Part shown: one piece after another, positions 61,661 to 64,000 of the stretch | Numbering within the stretch: position 1 is the first letter of the stretch | Layout of the letters: every line of letters starts with the position of its first letter | From: Elysia crispata | Lineage: Eukaryota > Mollusca > Gastropoda > Plakobranchidae | Length of the DNA: 64,000 nucleotides | NCBI GenBank assembly: GCA_033675545.1 | Contig: JAWDGP010003545.1 | Span: forward strand, 414,501-478,500 | Direction: 5' to 3' | Translations under genes and position numbers: made by a program | Notes under the pieces: generated by a model | What the model saw: the letters and a program-made list of their open reading frames with translations, nothing else | Told to the model about the DNA's origin: nothing | The model's database searches: none

Positions 61661-63874
61661 CTGAGGATGGAAGACTGAGTTTGATCGTTCACCATATTAG
61701 ACTGAAAGACTTCAGTGATGTTTTATAATATACAAATTTGACTGAGGTTTAAAAAAGTTAATATGAATAGGGACTGCATGATTTATTTGGGTTTGAAGAT
61801 TAGTAGGAATCATTTGTGAAGCTTTGCTGGGGACTTGATTCATACATGCCATATTTCAGAGCTTTTAAGAAAATGCTTATCCACAAGCTATAGGCTTCAA
61901 ATGAATCAGTTGTTTTCATAAGTGAATAATTCCTCAATACTATAATTATTTTATGAACAAGTTGAGGAGGAAGTTTTCACTCCAGTTCTTGAACTTTTTT
62001 TTAATGCATTTTAACTTGTTTTTTGTTACTGGGAAGTTTGACCTGGAACAACACCAGTTAGTATTAAAGTTCTCTTTCCAAGAAATTTTTCAACTGATAA
62101 GATGGCTGGGATGTCCCCACCTGAAACTTACAAGGTACAGGGTTGGGTAGCAGTTTTGGTGGTGGATCGTAGAGAAAAAATTCTATGTGTTCCTTTGTTG
62201 TAGAATTTCCATGTATCTATGCCTTAATCTCAACCACTTCTTCAATGCCCTCAGACCTAATTTTTCTGCATAACAAAAACTTTACTAGTGTGTCATAAAA
62301 CTATGACATAAAGACTTTCGATTAAGGATAGAAAGGGATGAAGCAACAATCAAGGAAATGCAGAAAAGTGAAGAGATAGCCTCAGAGATTTATGTACTGA
62401 CCTGTTGAAGAAAATCTCCAGACTCAGTGTACAAATTAACTACATGATTTAATGTGTCCACAAGTAGGATCTGACCCAGAGGAGTGACACAAACTCCTCC
62501 AGCTTGAACTGCAAGGCCAGCTGTATGTGACTGTGGGTAGAACCGACCCAAGCTTGTGCCTTCACTTGAATACATGTATACACGACCATCTTCTGGATCA
62601 CTCACGATTATCTGAAATATTAGTAGGATAAAAGGATACGTTCATTTTAAAATTGTTTCTGGCTTGCCATAAGAAGCACATTTTATCTTAGCTAATTTAA
62701 AGTCAAAGCAAATTTTTAAAATTTACAAGATTGCAAAATATATCTCTCACAAATAGATAGATCTAGGGCAGTACAAGACAATTAAAATGGCTTATTATAC
62801 CCTTCCCTCTAATTCCCCAAATGAGCTATTGGAATTCTTAATTGGCAGATTTCTTATAAGTGTCATATATTTCACTTCAGCCCTTATGACTACTGATTAT
62901 TAGACTTACACCCATAGCCCATATTAGATGATGTATGACCTGTAACTACAGGTATTCACTTAAGTGGGGAATGTGTTGTTTATGTATGTAAATACTGTTT
63001 TTCTTAGATTTAGATATATCAGTATTGTTTATTACCTTTGCAAGCTAATGTACATAATATGGCAAACTATGACACCTTATATTAGATATGTGTTGGAAAA
63101 TAAAAAAGGGAATAAAACACTAATATGTTAACATACTTGCCTTTAAAGCATTAGTTTTAAATACCACATGATTTAGTTTTTAAAAAATTGAATGTCAAGA
63201 AAGGTACTCATTTGATGTCAAGATGTGCTGAAAGAGTGATAAAAACAACCATATATGCACTTGAATGCAATTCTACTAGAGGAGTGTAGTTTATTATTCT
63301 TCATGTCTTATATCTTTGGGTAATTTGCAATTATTTTTTGATGGTGTAGGACATGAAAAATAAGAAGACAAAAGGTAAGATAGTAACTGAAAAAAGAAAT
63401 ATAAATGGACTTTGTGGGCAGGATTTTTTTGCACTTCATATAAACTTTAAGGTTGCAGATCATGATACAAAGAATTAGATGCATAGTTTGTTATGAGAAA
63501 CATTACGTTCATAAACATACTGAATTAAACTAAATAAACTGTGGAAGCTAGAACATTTTGGAAGCCTTTGTATATTGAACTAAATTAAGTCATATATTAT
63601 TTCTTAATGCAGCTGGTATGATTTTAAATATAAATCCTTTTGTGCCAAAAAATACCTCTGAATCCTGTGTCATACCAATCTGCACTGGTCCACCGCCTTT
63701 CCCTTTCAATCCAATGTGGAAACTGCGAAACAATTTTCCCTCATATGCATTGAACAAATGTACACTCTTCTGTATTGTAGCCACAGCCACATTCATTTCT
63801 CTGTCACAAGCCAAGCTAAATGGCTCACCAGGCACACTCACTGAGTACTTGAATTCAAAATTTTCAGCAAGAAC
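61466..63874 (-). CDS. NHL-repeat beta-propeller protein, C-terminal part (TRIM-like), 5' end off the window
   Basis: Three - strand exons (63656-63874, 62402-62611, 61466-61660), all starting and ending in phase 0, join to a C-terminal sequence of 207 residues. It has recurring NHL-type blades: EFKYSVSVPGEPFSLACDRE and VAVATIQKSVHLFNAYEG; GMTQDSE joined to IIVSDPEDGRVYMYSSEG; GVCVTPLGQILLVDTLNHVV; and LALGLEGHMVATELSVGGEH with VKIFRYR. This fits the NHL propellers at the end of TRIM2/3/32/56-like proteins, which are often E3 ligases or RNA- or protein-binding factors. No RING, B-box or coiled coil is in the window, so the class is open. After the propeller a short Lys/Arg/Pro tail follows. 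The gene converges on REV3L. Confidence 0.8.
62402..62611 (-). CDS. NHL protein exon (second from last)
   Basis: 70 codons from IIVSDPEDGRVYMYSSEG to NLYTESGDFLQQ. The acceptor is ATTTCAG and the donor GTCAGT. It holds most of two propeller blades (GVCVTPLGQILLVDTLNHVV is the better one). Confidence 0.85.
63656..63874 (-). CDS. NHL protein exon (third from last)
   Basis: 73 codons from VLAENFEFKYSVSVPGEPF to PVQIGMTQDSE. The acceptor on the - strand is ATCCTCAG. The donor is GAG|GTATTT. The open frame continues into the intron, but splicing here makes GMTQDSE-IIVSDPEDG, a textbook NHL strand pair. Confidence 0.8.
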
Positions 63875-64000
63875 CTGAGGATTGGTTTAGCAAGCTTGGT
63901 GAAAATTAAGAAAATTTAAGTAAATTAAAATTGCATGGTGGATTTATTTCATAAAGTGTGAGCTGGTCTTTTGTCATGATATATAGACTAAAAGGCATGA

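Overview
The window is eukaryotic, metazoan DNA: AT-rich, with GT-AG introns, long microsatellites and many decayed transposons. The coding content (an invertebrate-type REV3L with a very long central exon, and an NHL beta-propeller protein) and the many AGATCT/TCTAGA-type words fit a mollusc, most likely a gastropod. The species assignment is inference.

One gene dominates. From 3529 to 52526 on the + strand lies REV3L, the catalytic subunit of translesion DNA polymerase zeta. I could join 30 exons by splice sites and phase. They sum to 14,601 coding bases, exactly 4,867 codons including the stop. The N-terminal exons (about 170 residues by comparison with the vertebrate protein) lie to the left of the window. 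Exon numbers here count from the first exon visible. Order: end of the N-terminal polymerase-B-like domain and acidic linker (exons 1-9); a 9.6 kb central exon (15210-24828) coding for about 3,200 mostly disordered residues; a 40-base microexon (26350-26389); a linker exon with the second REV7-binding motif (28795-29742); a pseudo-exonuclease domain with a Ser/Pro/Lys-rich insert (29877-36354); the family-B polymerase core with motifs A, B and C (38392-46278); and the zinc and iron-sulfur cysteine motifs (51524-52526). The predicted protein, about 5,000 residues, is far larger than the roughly 3,130 residues of human REV3L. Both REV7 (MAD2L2) docking motifs and the catalytic aspartates are kept.

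Introns and flanks hold mobile-element debris: a frameshifted piggyBac-type pseudogene (about 1085-2960); two oppositely oriented copies of a pogo/Tigger-like MITE (10586-11043, 60157-60596); head-to-head RTE-like LINE fragments (31110-33040); a GC-rich TA-flanked MITE (42256-42771); and a nearly intact piggyBac transposase (48701-50617, - strand) whose reading frame is broken only by one TGA just before its C-terminal cysteine-rich domain. There are (TC)n tracts at 35951-36162 and 55290-55379.

From 52527 to 61465 I see the REV3L 3' flank and a gene-poor spacer. From 63874 down to 61466 on the - strand are the last three exons of an NHL-repeat (TRIM-like) protein, convergent with REV3L. Its 5' part lies beyond the right edge.
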